A stretch of DNA of 64,000 bases, from assembly GCA_039105265.1 (NCBI GenBank), contig JAPFFF010000002.1:930001-994000 (forward strand), read 5' to 3'. This document shows positions 63,697 through 64,000 of this stretch, one piece after another (positions within the stretch are counted from its first letter, which is position 1; each line of letters begins with the position of its first letter). This stretch comes from Tritrichomonas musculus (lineage: Eukaryota > Parabasalia > Tritrichomonadida > Tritrichomonadidae). The notes below the pieces were generated by a model. The model worked only from the letters and a program-made list of their open reading frames with translations. It was not told the DNA's origin and ran no database searches. A program made the translations under genes and the position numbers.

Positions 63697-64000
63697 TTAT
63701 TTTATATTTTGACATTTCTTTTCTAAAATAATAATTCTTTCATTATAACTTTTCAATAAATTTTCTATTGTTAATTCTCCTGTTGTTATATTAGGAGATT
63801 CTCCTTCAATATTTTCACATTTCTTTTCTAAAACTTTTAATCTATCTTCGAGTTGTTGAATTCCTCCAAATTTTGATGATTTTAATTCTGAAATATCATC
63901 ATCTATAGCATTTATCGTATCCCAACAAACTGTCAAACCTCCATTTAAATATTCAATTTGATGTTTATTTACGTCTTCCCAATTTTTCAAAACTTGATTA
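63697..64000 (-). CDS. Coiled-coil protein, partial at the window edge
   Basis: Frame open to the end of the window, so the start is not seen. Visible part: NWEDVNKHQIEYLNGGLTVC, then a coiled coil with two similar blocks (LEDRLKVLEKKCENIEGE; YNERIIILEKKCQNIK). It lies 48 bp upstream of the fiber gene on the same strand and resembles the heptad region at the start of the element A fiber (14721), so it could be the fiber's companion or trimerisation partner. Confidence 0.55.
   Translation of the reverse strand, partial: NQVLKNWEDVNKHQIEYLNGGLTVCWDTINAIDDDISELKSSKFGGIQQLEDRLKVLEKKCENIEGESPNITTGELTIENLLKSYNERIIILEKKCQNIK

Larger units (their letters stand above)
25902..64000. mobile_element. 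Large Polinton-like element (element B), right end outside window
   Basis: Virus-like element of Polinton/Maverick affinity covering about 38 kb in the window. Hallmarks are a protein-primed DNA polymerase B (36954-40313) and an rve-type integrase (45269-46672). It also carries two SF3 helicases, one fused to an archaeo-eukaryotic-type primase domain, a Ser/Thr kinase, a repeat-built fiber-like protein and many small helical proteins. Shared upstream motifs tie together genes from 26.8 to 55 kb. The left edge is placed at about 25.9 kb, where the first CTTTTTGA-type repeats begin; terminal inverted repeats could not be verified because the other end is not visible. Most frames are long and open, so it looks whole and young; I see about one apparent break, in the surface-protein gene. 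No capsid, packaging ATPase or protease was recognised. Confidence 0.7.

Overview
The window looks like nuclear DNA of a trichomonad (parabasalid) such as Trichomonas or Tritrichomonas. It is very AT-rich, its long ORFs show no obvious introns, and many ORFs start a few to about 30 bases after a TCA(C/T)TT-type initiator (Inr), the known trichomonad core promoter. It holds mariner and pogo/DDE_1 transposons and Polinton/Maverick-type elements, all abundant in these genomes. No ordinary housekeeping gene was recognised; nearly all of the window is mobile or virus-like DNA. No tRNA, rRNA or CRISPR was seen.

Layout. (1) 1 to about 17.3 kb: a broken Polinton/Maverick-like relic ('element A') with a protein-primed DNA polymerase B relic, small genes and a block of large fiber-like genes. 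It has been hit by an unidentified insert (about 95-600), a 900-bp mariner-type MITE (989-1888), a DDE_1 plus mariner block (about 4.77-7.95 kb) and a 350-bp MULE-like MITE (17191-17540). (2) 17.97-21.01 kb: a giant inverted repeat with arms of about 1.17 kb, one arm carrying a second copy of the MULE-like MITE. (3) 21.4-24.4 kb: a minus-strand Myb/SANT-domain gene, possibly transposase-derived, whose reading frame changes at two 11-base homopolymers. (4) 24.4-29.5 kb: tandem repeats, a perfect hairpin and small minus-strand genes. (5) From about 25.9 kb to the window end: a second, much larger Polinton-like element ('element B'), mostly open and apparently whole as far as it can be seen; its right end lies outside.

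Element B encodes a protein-primed DNA polymerase B with an OTU-like N-terminal segment, an rve-type integrase, a primase plus SF3 helicase fusion, a second SF3 helicase without the primase part, a Ser/Thr protein kinase, a large repeat-built fiber-like protein, and about thirty small, mostly helical or coiled-coil proteins. Two shared upstream motif sets recur. Class 1 is CTTGACG followed by GAACAAAAATATTT. Class 2 is GTAAGAATTTCTGCC, then CTCAAAAAGTGG, then TCATCACTTCATTT before the ATG. They suggest that the element carries its own promoter classes. No capsid protein, packaging ATPase or maturation protease was recognised in the visible part.

Elements A and B share a signature gene (4235 and 59840) followed by a convergent fiber-like gene, so they belong to one lineage. 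All assignments come from reading motifs by eye; no database search was possible.
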